From Rhabdornis inornatus (lineage: Eukaryota > Chordata > Aves > Passeriformes > Rhabdornithidae): 64,000 bases of DNA. Positions within the stretch are counted from its first letter, which is position 1, and every line of letters starts with the position of its first letter. A model generated the notes under the pieces. It ran no database searches. It saw only the letters and a program-made list of their open reading frames with translations, and was not told where the DNA came from. The position numbers and the translations under genes are program-made. The stretch covers positions 1,936,561 through 2,000,560 of the forward strand of contig VWZS01004810.1 of NCBI GenBank assembly GCA_013397075.1. The letters run 5' to 3'. Shown in pieces: positions 48,418 to 60,800 of this stretch.

Positions 48418-49599
48418 TTAGTGGCACAATCCTAGAAACATTTGTATTTTAACATGTTTATAGAAAATCATAGCAATTAAGTGGAGCTCTTCCTTCCTCA
48501 CATAAAAACAATCCAGGACTTCCTCTTTCAAAAAGCTTACAGCAGCCAAACTTTCTTTTCCTAACCCCAAGGTCAAGCGCTTTTCCAAGAACTCATCTTA
48601 ACATGGTGCCTTAATTATTTGTTTCCTTTGTGATGGTTCTGACACGTATCTAAGCTTAGGTGAGCCTAAAAGCTCATGGTGGGCACTTTTTAGGAGAAGG
48701 GCCACAACATTATCTCTTGGACACAGCAAAAAAACTCCCTTTTCCACAGTCTGGGCCAGCCTGGGCTTCAGAACTGAAGTGCAATTTGGTTTTGTCCTAT
48801 GCCCCCATCCACACAACTCACACACGTGTTGCATTCTGAGGGTTTTTCTAACATACTTATCATACAATGGGTTTTGTTCTCCTCTCTAGAGGTTAGTCTA
48901 AAGGCAAGAGCAGGTTCTCTCTAATCTAAATATTTATGCAGAGGCTGCTAGACATATCTCTTGTTGTAGAAAATTAAAAAAAAAAGAACTGAAAAGGTGG
49001 CAATGACCTTGTCTTCTTCAGTCTTCAGCTAAAGAACATTGCCTCCTTGTATTAACACAAAATCTTGAATATCTACCCAAATCCACGGGGCTGGATGGGG
49101 ACTAGTGAACCTGTGCTGACTGGAAGAAGGACCAAACCCCTTCTTAAAAAGTTGTTTGCCTTCACATCTGATCCATGACAGTGACAACATGAGTGGTGTC
49201 ACCTATGGTCCCTTCAGCAATGTCACCTCAGTACTGCTGCGTTAGGTTCTGACAGTGATCCCAGCAAACCCCTATTTCAAAAAGGGTCAAAATGAAGCTA
49301 AACACAGAGATTTACAGAAAACCTTTGCTCCAACCCAAGGTATACCCCAGGGAAAGAGAAGCATGAGCCAGCACGTCCCCCTCACTGTCCCCATCACTGG
49401 CAGGGCAAGTTCTCCTTGGGGACAGGCTGTGCCTCCAGCCTGCCTGCACCCCGTGGTGTGAGCTGTTCCTGCCAGGGGGGTCCATATTGAACTGATAAAG
49501 CTCTCAAAGCCCCATCACCCTGCCAGCTTGGATGTGGGACTGTGTCCCTGGGTGTCAGCAGCCCCACAGGTCTCCCTGCCAGAGTCTGTCCAGGCAAAC

Positions 49600-49860
49600 A
49601 AAGAAAATGCATTGCCTTCCACTTTAATAAAAGCCAAATGATGCCGTTTGCCAATTACCAAAACGGGGCGAAGGTTAAAAACCCATTGAATTATAACACA
49701 TGTCACGGACCAAAGCTTCTATGATTAACAGTTCTGTGAGAAATTCATTAATTTCACCCGAAGCAAGCTGACAGAGATTGTGCTTAATGACAGAATGCAG
49801 GGCAGGGGAAAGGCGGCCGAACCAGGAAAGAGAAAGCTGCATTAATTCACAACAAAAAGA
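49600..49860. promoter_or_regulatory. Candidate conserved noncoding element, intron 13
   Basis: Unique sequence with GCCAATTACC, TTGAATTATAAC, TATGATTAACAG, TTCATTAATTTC, GTGCTTAATGAC and GCATTAATTC words, many of homeodomain type, with several CpG. It has the appearance of an ancient enhancer; alignment is needed. Confidence 0.28.
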
Positions 49861-52800
49861 GACGAGGAAACCCTTTTTTCCCCCTTATGAAAAGGAAAAA
49901 AAAAATAACCAGAGTTGTAAAGAGCGGTTGCATTTGTTCTGCTGCTGAAGATTTATCTTCATCATTTCTTGTTGGGGAAGCTGACAACAGGCAAGAACAA
50001 GACAAAGAGAAGAGCTGGAGTGGGCTACGAATCCCTGGGGCTTGTTTGGGGCAGCAAAGGGTGCAGCTCAAAGGGAACTCTCCACAGAGGCCAGAGCAGG
50101 TGACGGTGTGGTGGCCAGGGGTGGGTTTTGGTCTAGAGTGTCAAACATCCGGACATGCACACTTACAGAGGGAGGAAAACCCAAAATCTCTCCTGCAAAA
50201 GCAATTCTGAAGCCGTAGCAGTGAGGCTGTGCCAAGGTTTAACCAAAGACAGCAAAGGAAAATCTTTTTGCTACACTCATTAGAAAGCACAAGGTGGTGA
50301 CAATGTGAGGCAGGAAGACTGGAGAGCTGTGGGTAGCCATGGGGGACTTGTCTTCAGTATGAACACAGAGTTAATGGTGGATTAGAAAGAGGGAAACTCC
50401 TGAAATGCACAGTTCTGACAGCTGAACTGGGTGAATTGGGCTCTCCTGCCTGCAGTTTGCAGGAGAGGAACAGTGGCATCAGGAGGGGTGGTGGAGGGGA
50501 CAGGTCTGGTGACCATGGCAGCAAAGTGCCACCAAGGAAAAGCAGCACTTCCCACAAACTGCTTTGTTAGGGATGGGTGACCCACAGCTGATGTTCCCTA
50601 CTCAGTGAAAAAGACAAAAATCTTTCCTGAGGAAAAAGATCTTTTTTTGACTTTTGAGGAACCGCTATCAAAGGCAGCCACAGCACACCAGGTCTTCTTG
50701 CTGCTCGAGTGACTGCAGGGTGGGAAATTACACCTCTGCTTCTGCACACCCAATTTCACTGTCCACTGCATGAGGCTACACAGGAAATAGTAGAAGTATA
50801 ATAATTTGAGCTATAAAGCACAAGAGAAGAACTAACCAGGCCATTATATCTAGTCTAAGGATGCAATGTGAAAATAAAGAGTGTCATTTTTACAGCACAT
50901 CTCCAACAGTGAGGTAAACTTCTGCTGAAAAAAAAAAGTCTGTAGCCACTGGCAGCAGAAAAAATAACAACTAGAAGAATAAAACTGGAAAGGACAGAGT
51001 AGGAATTTTCAAGCTATAAATGTCTTCAGGAGGATTGAATGGATTTTCAAAACAACTAATGATGACTGAGGACAACTACCTATAAAGTTCAATTGGACTT
51101 TCACATTTAAGCCCAGTTTTCTCTAAAATATTAACTATAATGCATATTTTAAGAAAGAAGAGTAAGTGCATGCTTTATTTTTGGTTATTAAGTTGTCACT
51201 AACCCATGGGAGGGATCCTTTCACCCTCAAAATAAAAACTATGTTAACTTTTAACAGATAATATATTTCTTTTCCCTCACAATTTTAAAATCTGCACCCT
51301 TGCCTAGAAATATCTGTATCTGGCTATAAATCCTCTCCAAGTAAAATAATTCTCCCTGAAAGAGAGAAATAATACCTCTTGTAGAGAGAAGCCAAAAAGC
51401 AGGCAAAAATATCCATGCTGACCTAAGGAAAATGAAAGTGGTAAAATTGATGATCACATATAGGAAGGCAAGTTCCTTTAAAACTTCTATAAATACCTTA
51501 AAAATCTTATTTGGCAAATGCAACCAGTGGGAAAAGGGGAGAAGGAAAAGATGGGCAGAGTGGAACTGGCACCCCAGGGGAATCTGATGGGCAGACTGCG
51601 AGCAGGGGAAGCAGAAAACCCATGTCCAGCCTCTGAGCTGGTTGAGAAGTCATTTTTAAAATCTATCTTTCTCTGTTCTTCCTGGATTGGGTAAAATAAC
51701 CAAGCAAAAAGACAGCAGGTGACAGCAAATGTGTCTCCTATTTCCTGGTTGCACAGCTTAATTCACAACTTTCTCTACATCTTGGGTACCTGAACTGCTT
51801 GGAGATTTTCATATGGAAAAAAACAGATCTGCTCACCCAAGTGATCCCACCACAAGGCAAACTGGGGACTGACTCTCCACTGAAGCACTGAAGCACAATA
51901 ATTCCACTGATTTTAATTGCCTTTGGACCAGGGCTTTACTTTTGAGAGCTTCTAGCTCCCTGACAGACTTGGGAAACTTTATGACCAATCCAGTGCTGGA
52001 ACCTGCAAGACCTAAAACATTACTCTGAACAAGTGAGGCTCAGATGGGAGTCTGTGAGAGCAGGGGCTGAGAGGGTTCAGTGCATCCTAAAACCAAAATG
52101 ATGCCAAAAAATCAAGAAGAAAAGTAAGAGGCAAAAGGCGGGTGATTCTTCCTCAGGGGATTTCTAAAGGTTGGGCTGCTGGGCTGCAGAGGCTCACTGA
52201 AGCTTTGCCTAAGGGGGATGCATTTTTTATTAAGGAAATAACTTTCTAAACACAGAGCACTTCTAGTTCCACAAGTGAACAAATGGTTCAATTCCTACTG
52301 AAAACTTGAGAGGACAGTGGAATGTGGCCCCGTGTCTCAGTCCTCCTGAGCTCCCTGTTGCTTCTCATCATCTCCTTCCAGTGGGGTTTTCTTGCCCTTT
52401 TTCTGTCCTGCTTCAGCGCTGGGATTTGGCCACACTTCCAGCACCAGACTTCTCATCTGAAACTTGATCCTGCTGTCTTTGGGCCTCTGAATTTATACAA
52501 CCTATTGCACAGAATGATCAGACGCTTTGAATCTAGGTCAGAACACACTGACTGGATTGATTTAGCTACAGATATACTCCTTTTTTTAAAAAAAATTATT
52601 TTCCCCTCCCTCTCCCCCTTCTGACCCTCCCGCTTTTCCTGGAATAAAAGCAGGTCCTAAAAACAAGCCAGAACACTATCAAAAAACCTGACAGCTTGCT
52701 TAGGAGGCTGAGCAGAGGTTTGCTGGGATATGCAACTTGTTTTACTATTGCTGCCGCTATGGTATGACAACAGCTCACAACTTTGAATTCACAAAGGAAG

Positions 52801-53534
52801 AAAAAAAATATTCTTTCAGGGATTTTGCTAAATTCTCTCCTCTTCTTTTCACTGCCTCGCTGAAAGGATCCATGAAGCTGCTGCACCAGAGGCCATGAAA
52901 GGTCACGATCTCTGTGGGATGCTGTAAAGCAGAGACTGAGAGGGGTGGTGGTGATCTATTGATGTGTCTGCAATAACAACAAGAATAAAACGGTAGCCAT
53001 AAACCTTTCATCCTGGGGGGTCCCACTGAGCTTTTCAGAACGGGGGCCGGATCCAGAGAGGTGCTGAGGGCCTCACCCAGCCATAAAAGCATGGCAGATG
53101 CTGGTGGCCATGGCCCTGCAGCCCAGGGCTGAGCACCTGGCTGGATCTGGTCCCTCCAGGACACTCCACGTCTGCGTGGTCCCTTCCGTGGGAGGTCTGG
53201 CACTCTGGCAGCACAGAGCAGCTCAGATTGAACTGGTGTGTGAGTGGCCAACACCACACTGGGCTGGGGAATGTGTGCAGAGTGAACTGGCCCCAATTCC
53301 AGTCTTGGCATAAAGGAGGGAGGGGAAAGGAAGAGGAAATAATTCACTAACAGCATCCCATGCGGGTTAAATGTCCCATCCATCCTGATCAATGAGAACA
53401 CTGCCGGTTTTTCAGCCGTGACACAAAAGGGTCAGCAGGGTTCAGCTGCTGTGCCCCTCGTGCCTCCTCCCCAGCCCTGGCTGGGGCTGGGCTGGGGGCT
53501 GTGAGGCAGAGGGAAGCAGGGCTGACTCGCTCAC

Positions 53535-53748
53535 CTCTGCTCCGCAGGGCTGTAGGTCTGTCCTTGCTGGCAGCTGCTGATGGTGATGGGGTCGAAGTTG
53601 TGGAAGGAACGCAGGGCCACCCCGGAGATGGCCACAAACTGGGAGCTGAAGCTAATGAGGACAGCCTGGGTGTGATAAAAAGGGTGACTGAGGTCATGGA
53701 TGACGGGGATAATCAGGGGATTGTTCCTGCAGCTCAGGACGTGGACAC
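53535..53748 (-). CDS. PAPPA: PAPPA exon 13 (phase 1 to 2)
   Basis: This exon encodes the end of G84, residues 85-154, and the first two bases of S155. The protein reads VHVLSCRNNPLIIPVIHDLS and later SGVALRSFHNFDPITISSC and TYSPAEQ. It is the largest exon here and the last one before the sushi modules. Acceptor CTGGCAG and donor GTGAGC are ordinary. It closely matches human HVLSCRNNPLIIPVVHDLS. The exon is GC-richer than its flanks, as expected for coding sequence. Function of this segment in the protease is structural as far as I know; no motif of a catalytic kind is visible. Confidence 0.95.
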
Positions 53749-56700
53749 CTGCCAGAGGAGAGACAAGATCAGAGGAAGGGTCAGGCTTAACACAATTGCT
53801 TCCCGAAGCCGTGGGCACTTCAGAGGCATTTCACCCAGAGGGATGGCCCTGTAGAGCTGAAAAGTTATGGTAAGCTGCCTGGAGGGGCTCCCTAAGTCGC
53901 TCTGGAGAGCTTAGCAGAGAAGCAGATCCCTCCAGACAGCTGAAGAAAGGCTGCCATTCTCCCCAGGCCCTCGGAGCCGCTCCTTTAGACCACAGCTACG
54001 TTTCTATTGTGCTCTGGTAAATCAGGAGCAACCAGCACTGGGGAAGCAGAGTCACACTATTGTAAAACAGGTCCTGGAGGACACTTGGAGCCTTTATATG
54101 CAGGATCAAACAGTGCCAGCAGGCTGGGGGGCTTTGTGCACCAGGGCTGGGGCACCAGCAGCTCCTTTGGAGCTGTGCATGTCATTAGCACTCAGTGTAA
54201 AACTTTTTTTTGCATGAGTTTTCCACTAAATTTGCCCAGATTTGATTTTTTTTTTCAATAGTTTTGAGCCTTAGGGTATCTTGTTCTTTGCAAGAAAAGG
54301 CAGATTTGGTCCTGGAGACAGAAATGAGGGTGATGGAGCCACTGAGGATTTTACAGGTGATCTCACTCCAGAAGAAAAGAATTGTGTCTTGGGGAAATAA
54401 AAGCATCTCAGGGTTGCGGTGCACAGAAACACCAGAGAAGTGGCAAGGAGATTTCTGAATCCCTTCTGTCCAGTGGAGAAGGCACTCAGTGAGAGCTGGG
54501 AAGAAAGTCCCACCTTCAGGTGAAAGCAACCTGAATTCAAATGGGCCAAACCCACCTCAGGGGGAAGGCAGAGGACAGACAGCTGTCGGCTGCCCTCAAA
54601 ATTCATTGAGATTCATGGCCTGCTGGCTGCCTGCAAGGCTCTGCCTCCACAGCTCCATGGCATCACTCCGAGGATCAGCTTGGCTCCAGATCCATTTGCT
54701 TCACTGGAGCTCACCCAGCAATGGGTTTGGCCCAGGCCCCTTGGCTACCCTGATACACTTACAAATTTGAAAATAAAATAAATTCTATTTGCATGTTTAA
54801 CTGGCTTGGGGATTTCTGTTATTATTTTTTTTCCCTCAGTTCGGATTTCTTGACTCAAAGGGGAAGGAATAAAAAGGCTTTCCTTTTTCTCCTTAGAAAG
54901 TGATTTCCTGTGAATTAAGACATGCTCTTTAAACATCCATCGCCCACCCTCTACTTAAAAAAAAAAAAAAAAAAGAAATAAAAAAGCAAGCCTCTTTTTG
55001 TTTTGGTCTTCACCTGACCCTGAAATAACCTCCCTGTCTACTTGCCTCCCACAGATCTTTTGATATCAGCTCCTTGTGGAACGATGCACGTTTCTCGCTT
55101 ACAAACAGGTGCAGTTAATACTCAAAATCCCGGGTTCCCAAATTCCTTGGAAGTTTCTGCCTTCTCTGATGGAAAGCCAAGGAAGACCTTATGGTATGAG
55201 GCTGTTTATTCACTTCTATTTCATTCCTTGCACTCAGGTGGTGTCCACAACAGAACAGACCCTCAGAGCTGTGCTGCACTGCTGGTTATTTCTGACCCTG
55301 GCCAGGAAAACGGTGGCTGGACAGGTCAGGGGTTTTTAACTCCCCTGACATAACCCATGAAGATGGTACAGGTGCCCATGGGGACAGTCAGAGCTGTCTC
55401 AGATCATCCCTGTTTCTGTGGCTCTGCACCCATCTATTCAGCTCAGCAGCTGAACCCTGGTGTCTACAATGGCTCTGAACCAACAGCGCTGAGGTGTTCG
55501 GCATCTCAGCCTCTCCATCCTCTACCAGCACTTAGAACAAGTTTCAAGTTCTTTTCTGGGAGTCCACTTGCTCTGATCAAGGCAGGAAACTGCATGTCTG
55601 GATAGGCTGTGCTTTGTTCATGGCAGCGTCCTTAGCACACTGAGGACTGATTGAGATTTAAATTATTGCTGCTTCCTTTTGGATGTACTTTTAGTTTGCC
55701 ACGAACTTCTGCTTAAGGCTCGTTGAGTGTCTCAGTCAGTCCTGCCCCCAGTGCATGCCAACATTTGCATCTCAGTTGCAGTTTCCAGCTTGCCATGGTG
55801 ATAATTCAAACACATGAAATACAATATCCAGGAAAAGGACTTCACGTCAGTGTCAGAACTCAGACAGAACAGCAATGGGGAGCTCTGCCTGAGTGAGGAC
55901 TGCTGGGTAGCCCACCTACACCTCTCCTCTGCTCCAGGCAGCCTCTTCTGAAAGGTCAAAGGGGCTTTTCCATGATGAAAGCAGCATTTCAGCTGGGAGG
56001 ACATCCAGACATCAGGCTGAGCCATGCCAAACTCATGTTGCAACTTCATTGAAGATTTCAAAACCTAACCCTCAGTTTCCTCTTTGCTCCTCTTTCTTGT
56101 TCTCTTTCTCTCCCCGTCTGCCTGTCTGTCCCTATAAAATGTCACATTAAGTACTGCTGGCATGCTCGTGTCTCCATCATTTATTTCTCAGAGGGATAAA
56201 GCTATGTGCCACTGTTTTGCAAAAGGAGGGTAAGATTAATCTGAGGGCTCTGGCAAACTGAGCCATCCTGACTCAACCTGCACAACTTGCTACAAATTTC
56301 AGTTTGTTCTTGGACAACAGACACCACACGTATTTCCTTTGTTTCCCTCCACACCCCACCAAATTCTGTATTATCCTGGATGCTCATCCAACACCTGTCA
56401 CTCTGTGTCCCTTCTCCTTCTCATCACTGGCGGGAGGCTCATTTGAGTTTCAGCTTGTTAAAATTGAAATGCTATGGTAAAGCAGAAAGCTGGGGGATGG
56501 GGGTTATGTTTCCTTTAAAACTGCTCTCAAGGTGACCTGGCCAGCTTTCTCCTCAGTGAAAAAAAGGCAGAGAACATCTGGAAAGGGATTATATAAGTCC
56601 TACCCTGACACAGAGTTGAGAGCTAGGGAGAGCTCTTGAGTTCTGGAGTTTAAAAGCAGCCTGGATCAATTCCCCAGACACAACTTCCCCAGTTTAGGGC

Positions 56701-57244
56701 CCTGTGCCAAGGGTAGAGACAAAACGTGTCTGTGCCAGCACTTCAGGTCCTGCCTCTGCTTGAGGCCATGCCAGGAGCCTAGATTTCACCACCTGAAATA
56801 ATTCTCCTGGGGAATGTTGGCCATTAAATGGCTCTGGAGGTCTCCCTGCAAGCAGGACTAGAGATCACCCAGCACTCCCTGTGAAACACTCCCTTTGCTG
56901 CAGCAGCTGGTGCAGGTCCCTGACTCCCTGCTCCCAGGGGTTCATCTCTAGCACCATCAGTGTCTCTCCAGGGCAGTGCTGGGTGTGAAGCATTGAGACA
57001 GTCCTGATGGTAGTGACTGAAGAGGAGCTAATCACCTCTGAACAGATAGTGAACAGCTATGAAGAAATGTCTCTATAAAATAACACATCATTTTCAACAA
57101 ACTCTAGTGAGATTCAGGGCTTGGAGCATTGAACAAGCATTTTTTTGTCTAATTCTGAGAAAACTGAGCAGGAGAACTGGTGAATGGGGATATCACCAGA
57201 TTAAGCAAGCAGTAAAGAGGGAGTTTAGTACGACACAGTCTTAC
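53749..57244 (-). other. PAPPA intron 12 (3.5 kb)
   Basis: GTAAGA to CTGGCAG, phase 1. A 20-base A run is at about 54957-54974; otherwise unique sequence with no feature I can support. Confidence 0.85.
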
Positions 57245-57380
57245 CAAGATCGTGGCTTTGCTCTTTGGTGTCAAACAGCTGCACACCGATGGTCTCCTGC
57301 TTCTGGTCCAGGTAGTAGGTCCCATCAGTGACCAAGTGAACAAGGACTGCTGCAGCCACCATAGGCTGGGAAAAAAAAGC
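57245..57380 (-). CDS. PAPPA: PAPPA exon 12 (phase 0 to 1), with a second in-frame acceptor 15 bases in
   Basis: This exon encodes residues 39-83 plus the first base of G84, beginning AFFSQPMVAAAVLVHL and containing TDGTYYLDQKQETIG. Human PAPPA has AYFSQPMVAA, so the upstream acceptor (TTTTCCCAG, exon starting at 57380) is taken as the true one. The first 15 exonic bases are eight T in GC-T8-CCCAG and themselves look like a splice acceptor. Use of that site would start the exon at 57365 and remove AFFSQ without a frameshift. The donor is GTAAGA. The exon codes for a beta-rich stretch of the pre-sushi region with no catalytic residues. Confidence 0.94.
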
Positions 57381-57783
57381 CTGGGAAAACACAAACCCCA
57401 CAAAGCCTGAGGTGGAGAACTGTGGTGGGCTTTAAAAAAATCCCCAGAAGTCAGTCCAGAACTTTTAAAAGAAGAATTCCCATTCCAGGTCACACAGAAA
57501 TCTTCTTTTCCAATCTCTCCTACACAAACTAGATAAACTCAAGTCAAACAGCCCTGAAGCTGAACTCTCTCAGAAATTCAATAGCCTTGTCACACACGAG
57601 GGGACTTCACTACTGACTCTCTAGACAGTGCTCAAAGACATTGTTTTGCTGTTTTGCTCTAAACATACTTCAGAAAGGAGCAGCTTGGCCCTGGGAAGGC
57701 TGGCCCATGATATTTTGTCTGCTGGAGAATCTTTGTAGAGGCAGGCAAAGAGGAAACTTCTGAATGATGTGTGCACTTCTTAC
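57381..57783 (-). other. PAPPA intron 11 (403 bp)
   Basis: GTAAGA to GTTTTCCCAG, phase 0. The shortest intron in the window; nothing inside it was recognised. Confidence 0.9.
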
Positions 57784-57897
57784 CTTCAGCCAGAAAATGG
57801 TCTGTGTCATGTGGGAGTACTGGAAGTTGGCTGTGCAGGGGTACCAGGCGTACTGGGAGACACCGTCATTCAAGTCGATCACCTTGGTTCGACACAT
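57784..57897 (-). CDS. PAPPA: PAPPA exon 11 (38 codons, phase 0 to 0)
   Basis: This exon encodes residues 1-38, starting MCRTKVIDLNDGVSQ and ending TIFWLK. The human protein has VCRTKVIDL at the same place, so the ATG at 57897 is an internal codon rather than a start. The acceptor is a good pyrimidine tract ending CTGCTGCAG, and the donor is GTAAGA. The segment belongs to the region between the catalytic domain and the sushi modules. Its two cysteines (C2 and C20) are shared with the human protein. The preceding exon should end with residues like human PAASQ; I could not find it between 57898 and 64000. Confidence 0.95.
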
Positions 57898-60800
57898 CTG
57901 CAGCAGGAGAAAGAAAGAAACACCAAAACTGACACAGAGGACAGCGAGGAAGGATTCTGACTGCTTGAAGTGGGGAAACAAAGTCCAGCTGCACTCCAAG
58001 GATAAAGTAATGCACAATAACTCCACTTCTAAATGCCATGAAATTATTCAAAATTAAGTTTCCAGGTGTTCCACCCCAGTAAGAAAAACTGAAACATGAA
58101 CAGGAGCTAAAAACTCATGACAGCTGGATGGCAGCCAACAATCTCTGAATTTGGTAGCAGGTCTTTGACAGAATTTAGAACAACTTTGTTCCCACCCCAA
58201 TGGACCAGAACTCTTCCCACTGGAGTCCAAGTGAGGATCACTTCTGAACACCCCAGCTCCCAGCACAGACAGTGTGGAGGTGCTCCAGCACTGCCCTATT
58301 TAAACCTGATATTACTGGAATCCCAGAGGATTCCAGTACATGGCTCTGTACATTTGGAACCAGGTGTAGCCAGGAAAGTCCTGCCTCTAGAACCCATTTT
58401 AAGCAAAGTGGTTTCCTCTTTTGCCAACCAGTTCTGCAAGTGGAATCACCTTCTGCCTACACCTGCGGCCTTTCCATGGCAGGCAGCAGTGAGATTGGAG
58501 GCAAACTGTTCTTTTCAGTAAGATGCATGATTCCCAAGTCCTGTAATGGATGAAAAGCTAAAAAAAAGCCCAAAATCTAAGTAGCAGAGAGCCTTGTAGT
58601 GCCATCAGCATGTCAGGTGTGAAAATGAAGCTGCAAGAAATGGTCAGATTTACCCTGAAAACACACTGCTCAGTGAAGCTGCTCCAAAAAAGAAGCATGA
58701 ACGACCACAGCCTTCATCTCCACAGCAAACAGAAAAAAAGGGAATGTCCACCATGGAAAAAATAATTACTTCATTAGAGGGATACTTATAACTGAGGCTC
58801 CTGGAGCATCTGAACAGTACCTGTTGGATTCACAACCCTTTGGTGAACTCACTGACTGTCATTACCACAGGAATAGATGGAATTCCTTGTGCTGATGTAC
58901 TGTCAGTAAAGCTGTTCCCATCAGCAATTTGATTATTAAACCAAAAAGAGAACCCTGAAGTGAAATAGGAGAATTAACAGTCATCCAAAATCCTATGCCC
59001 ACTCGACAGTTCTGCATAGAAATGCCCTCTTGGTCCGGCAGGCAAAGTCTGGGCACTGCAAAGAGAGCCTGGGATGCCTGGGAATGACAAACCAGATTGG
59101 CTAAAAGTGAGGTAATCCCCTTTAAAATCTGAGTCCCTCAAGATCCAGCACAGAGGAATCTTACAGGCAAAACATAAATCAGCTTTAATGGGCTGGAAGA
59201 AGATTTTTAGTTTATTTATTTTTTGAAACAACTGGGACCAAGCTTCATTGAGGCTAGCCAGTGGATAGTGTTACATTTTACAGCAGAGCAAGGCTTTACA
59301 TAAACTATCTTTGGCATTTGAAATCCAGGCCAGCAATTCAACATGTACCATTTCGCAACTCTCCCTTCTTGTATTTTCAGCAGCCTGTGTCTTGTTGGGA
59401 GCACGGTTTTTATTTTAATACCTCTCCAGCTAGGGAATTTATCTTACCCACATCTGTAATATATATGGTCAGAGAGCTCTTTGACATGAACAAAGGTCTC
59501 ATTACCTTTATATGATTCTGTTCTTATTCTTACTTCTCCTCCTGCTCTATTAGTCCAAAAAGGTGGCTGAAAGAAACGCAAGCACTGACTTTCAGGGCTT
59601 TTTAAGTGCCACTTAATGGATGAGTGAAAACTTGTATTAAGAAATCACCCAGACCTTCATCAAAAGTTTGATTCTAACCCAAAATAAACCCCTGCTGAGG
59701 TGGGCTGGAAATCTCTGATAACTTTTAAATGCCTTGTTTGATTTGTGTGCGTGTGTGAACCCTAGCACTTTCTGCTTCTGCTGGAGAATGTTAGCAAAAA
59801 TCTGAGCATTGCATAAAGAACCTGTGTTCAGGCCACATGGGCTGTCAGACTGGCCTGCTTTGAGCAGGTTAGATAAGCTTCCCCCTGCTGAGGCTGATCC
59901 ATCACTACTCAGACAAGTGTTTCAAAGTGGTCCTGGGGTAAAAGGTTCTTTTGGAACAGTCTAATTGAGAAGTGTGGGAAAAGTCTAACAGAGATGAATG
60001 GCTACAAGAGCCTCTTCTCCACTCGCTACTGGCCAGTAAACTTAGCCAATGGAAAAAAAAAGTTCTTTAAGTTTCTCTGAAAACAATTGGATTGGATAAA
60101 CAGCTCCTGTCACCTACAGACTCCACCATCTCACCAGGCTCCAACACACCCGGTACATCCATCCCTGTTTTACTGAGTGTCACATCACACCTGCCAAGTC
60201 TGAGAATCATCTGCTCGAAGTCTTTCACAGCTCTGCTTTTAAGGCATCCCCAGAATGTGGCAGCAGCCCGAAGCCCCCTATTAATTAGGTTAATGTTTGG
60301 ACTCAATGATCTTAGAGATGATCTAAGCAAAATTATTCTGTGATTCTTGCAGTACTAACACTTCCAGAACTACAAGTTCCAATGTCCTGGAAGACAGAGT
60401 ATCATCTCTTATCATTGCTGTTCACAGGAATTCACACTTTTGAGAAGCAGATTATATCCTAAGGTCCTCCAGTCTGCTACAGTGATGCAAACCAGCAGCT
60501 AAAGCACCTGGCAGCTGTGGAGGGAAAAACGCATAGATAGACTTCTCATTTCAGGGTGTTACCAAACACTGAAGTATGTGCTTTGAAGAATGACAGCACC
60601 ACACAGTGCTCCAAACTTCACTCACTGGGGCTTATCCAGATTCTCAGACCCACACAGCAACTGGGATATCCACAGGAGCTTAGTATGTGCTCCAAAGTAT
60701 GCGGCGACTATTTGTGTCTAGTTACTGGAAGCCCATGTCATCCCCCTCCCGAGGAAGCTGCTTTCAATTAGAAGAGCTGATGTCTGTTCCTCTCAGAGGT

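Larger units (their letters stand above)
44285..53534 (-). other. PAPPA intron 13 (9.25 kb)
   Basis: GTGAGC to CTCCCAG, phase 2. It contains a CCAT microsatellite, a palindromic GATA pair, a CR1 fragment, a short 25-base-period duplication at 46155-46193, an inverted-repeat element at 48295-48417 and a possible conserved element at 49600-49860. No coding exon was seen. Confidence 0.85.
5585..57897 (-). other. PAPPA: PAPPA gene, 3' half (12 coding exons, exons 11-22 by human count)
   Basis: Twelve minus-strand exons (114, 136, 214, 172, 184, 211, 172, 148, 110, 72, 99 and 108 bp) sum to 1740 bp, exactly 580 codons including the stop. Every internal junction has GT and AG and preserves frame (intron phases in order 0,1,2,0,1,2,0,1,0,0,0). 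The encoded 579 residues match, from memory, the C-terminal part of human pappalysin-1, and the count fits its last 579 of 1627 residues without net length change. The family is a secreted, zinc-dependent metzincin that cleaves IGFBP-4 and IGFBP-5 and releases IGF. The zinc site and the first two LNR modules are not in this window. The paralogue PAPPA2 is less likely, because the LNR3 and tail sequence are PAPPA-like. The residue numbers used in the exon entries count from the first codon of exon 11. Confidence 0.96.

Noticed and set aside
57895..57897. ATG at the first codon of exon 11 as a start codon
   Set aside because: The human protein continues upstream in the same frame (VCRTKV), and a strong splice acceptor directly precedes it.
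60067..60330. 87-residue minus-strand frame as a possible transposon or PAPPA exon
   Set aside because: Partly overlaps the CR1 tail remnant in antisense and matches no PAPPA segment.
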